DNA of 7,074 bases from UBA4615 sp049422085 (GTDB lineage Bacteria > Pseudomonadota > Gammaproteobacteria > Burkholderiales > Burkholderiaceae_E): the NCBI GenBank assembly GCA_049422085.1, contig JBMSOD010000165.1:1-7074 (forward strand), written 5' to 3'. The notes beneath the pieces were generated by a model. The model did no database searches. It saw only the letters and a program-made list of their open reading frames with translations, and had not been told where the DNA came from. Both the position numbers and the translations under genes were made by a program. Below, one piece after another: positions 5,919-7,074 of the stretch. The stretch's first letter is position 1, and each line of letters opens with the position of its first letter.

Positions 5919-5919
5919 C

Positions 5920-7074
5920 ATGCAGCAACCCCCATCGTCCTTGCCGCTTGATGGCATCGTGGTCCTCGACCTCACCCGGGTGCTGGCTGGACCTTATTGC
6001 ACACGGCAGCTCTCCGACATGGGCGCGCGCGTCATCAAGGTGGAGCGGCCCGAAGGCGGGGACGACACCCGAAACGCACCCACGCAGCTCGAGCCTGGCC
6101 GCACTGACCAGAGCTCTTATTTTGCGCGCGTGAATGCAGGCAAACAGGGCGTGGCCATCGATCTCGCAAGCCCCGAAGGTATGGCTGTACTGATGGATCT
6201 GGCACGGCAGGCCGATGTCTTCATCGAAAATTTCGCGCCAGGCGTGGTGGGCAAGCTCGGCTGTGATGTTGAGGCCATCCGAAAGGTGAGACCCGACATC
6301 GTGTACTGCTCGATCTCGGGCTACGGCCAGACCGGCGAGTGGCACAAGCGCCCGGCCTTTGCGCACACCACCAATGCCATTTCAGGAATGATGCATCTGG
6401 AGCAGGGCGATGCGCCCGACCCGCGAGCCTCCAACCTGCAGGCCGCCGATGTGCTTGCCGCAGCCCATGCAGCCAGTGCCATCGTTGCGGCGCTGTTCAG
6501 GCGCTCCCGCACGGGACAGGGTGCCTATATTGATGTGTCCATGCTCGAGGCCCTGATCGGTGCCGACAGCGTGACCTATCCCTCGGTACTCAACGGCGGC
6601 GAGCCCTATGGCAACCCCCGGCCGGGCATGATGGTGCACCGTCTCGGCGACCGGCATCTGGTGCTGCAGATCGTGGGCGCAGGCGATCTGTGGCCACGTT
6701 TGCTCAAGCTGATGAACCGCCCGGAGCTGGCTCAGGATGCGCGGTTTGCAAGCGCGTCTGATCGCGCAAAGCATTGGGCAGAGCTCAATCGCATCATTGG
6801 TCAGTGGCTCGAACATTTCGCTGACGTGTCGACCGCGCTGGCCGCACTCGAAGCCGCGCGCGTGCCCTGTGCACCTGTGCTTCGGCCGGACGAGGTGATT
6901 GCTTCAAAGCATCTTGAGCAGCGCGCGTTTTTTCCTGAGCTGGAGCATCCGGTGGCGGGACCGGTGCGCGTCACCGCCAGCCCGTATCACCTCGACGGTC
7001 AGCCGGTGCATCCGCGCAGCCGCGCGCCGCATCATGTAGGTGAGCACACCCGCGAGGTGCTTGCCAGCCTGCTG
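5920..7074 (+). CDS. Class III CoA-transferase (CaiB/BaiF/Frc family), 3' end beyond the window
   Basis: 385 codons are visible with no stop. Family members are usually about 390-410 aa, so probably only the last few to twenty residues are missing. Class III transferases move CoA between a CoA thioester donor and a carboxylic acid through an aspartyl-CoA mixed anhydride; they act in the cytoplasm, typically as interlocked dimers. Recognisable segments are LPLDGIVVLDLTRVLAGPYC (8-27), LSDMGARVIKVERPEGGDDTR (31-51, nucleotide-side residues), VNAGKQGVAIDL (71-82), FIENFAPGVVGKLG (101-114), YCSISGYGQTGEW (129-141), and NLQAADVLAAAHAASAIVAA (172-191), where Asp177 is the expected catalytic aspartate. 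RTGQGAYIDVSMLEAL (197-212) follows. The C-terminal part has the normal VPCAPVLRPDEV (315-326) and GEHTREVL (374-381). The substrate acid is not readable. The gene is divergent from the hydrolase, and its downstream partners are outside the window. Confidence 0.93.
   Translation, partial: MQQPPSSLPLDGIVVLDLTRVLAGPYCTRQLSDMGARVIKVERPEGGDDTRNAPTQLEPGRTDQSSYFARVNAGKQGVAIDLASPEGMAVLMDLARQADVFIENFAPGVVGKLGCDVEAIRKVRPDIVYCSISGYGQTGEWHKRPAFAHTTNAISGMMHLEQGDAPDPRASNLQAADVLAAAHAASAIVAALFRRSRTGQGAYIDVSMLEALIGADSVTYPSVLNGGEPYGNPRPGMMVHRLGDRHLVLQIVGAGDLWPRLLKLMNRPELAQDARFASASDRAKHWAELNRIIGQWLEHFADVSTALAALEAARVPCAPVLRPDEVIASKHLEQRAFFPELEHPVAGPVRVTASPYHLDGQPVHPRSRAPHHVGEHTREVLASLL

Larger units (their letters stand above)
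5829..5919. promoter_or_regulatory. Divergent control region between the hydrolase and CoA-transferase genes
   Basis: 91 bp carrying start signals for both genes. On the minus strand CATACT is a possible -10 for the hydrolase, with a poor TTACTG as -35 (16-base spacer). On the plus strand no hexamer pair is convincing. I see no clear operator dyad; CGCC/GGCG at about 5877-5892 is short and may be chance. Confidence 0.3.

Overview
This GC-rich window has the gene content and layout of a proteobacterial chromosome, most likely a betaproteobacterium of the Burkholderiales/Rhodocyclales type. That placement is an inference from three things: the divergent pepA / lptF-lptG arrangement, strong G/C preference at third codon positions, and the look of the catabolic genes on the right. 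No insertion sequence, integrase, CRISPR array or phage gene was seen.

Left part (1-2952). The 5' end of pepA (leucyl aminopeptidase) runs leftward out of the window. It diverges from a rightward cluster lptF-lptG-cbiX across a gap of only 58 bp. LptF and LptG are the two inner-membrane permease subunits of the LptB2FG ABC transporter, which extracts lipopolysaccharide from the inner membrane for export. The third gene encodes a short single-domain CbiX/SirB-type chelatase (siroheme or cobalamin branch). Each gene overlaps the next by the four bases ATGA, so translation is probably coupled.

Middle part (2953-3491). This stretch has no convincing protein gene. It holds a candidate small RNA of about 125 nt: an extended -10 promoter, three potential hairpins, a GGA-repeat purine tract, and a strong intrinsic terminator with a GCAA loop. 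A complete tRNA-Ala (anticodon CGC, G3-U70 pair, encoded CCA) follows, with its own 11-bp intrinsic terminator.

Right part (3492-7074). A full-length UxaA/GarD-family sugar-acid dehydratase (511 aa) lies on the plus strand. It converges with an alpha/beta hydrolase on the minus strand, whose nucleophile position is cysteine and which lacks the usual late histidine. Divergent from that hydrolase is a class III (CaiB/Frc family) CoA-transferase with a strong Shine-Dalgarno sequence; it is cut by the window edge after 385 codons, probably only a little short of its end. These three look like accessory carbon-catabolism genes, but the sequence does not show that they share one pathway.

The most interesting items are the undescribed candidate sRNA, the coupling of a tetrapyrrole chelatase to the LPS transporter genes, the atypical active site of the hydrolase, and the lptF start with no visible Shine-Dalgarno sequence.
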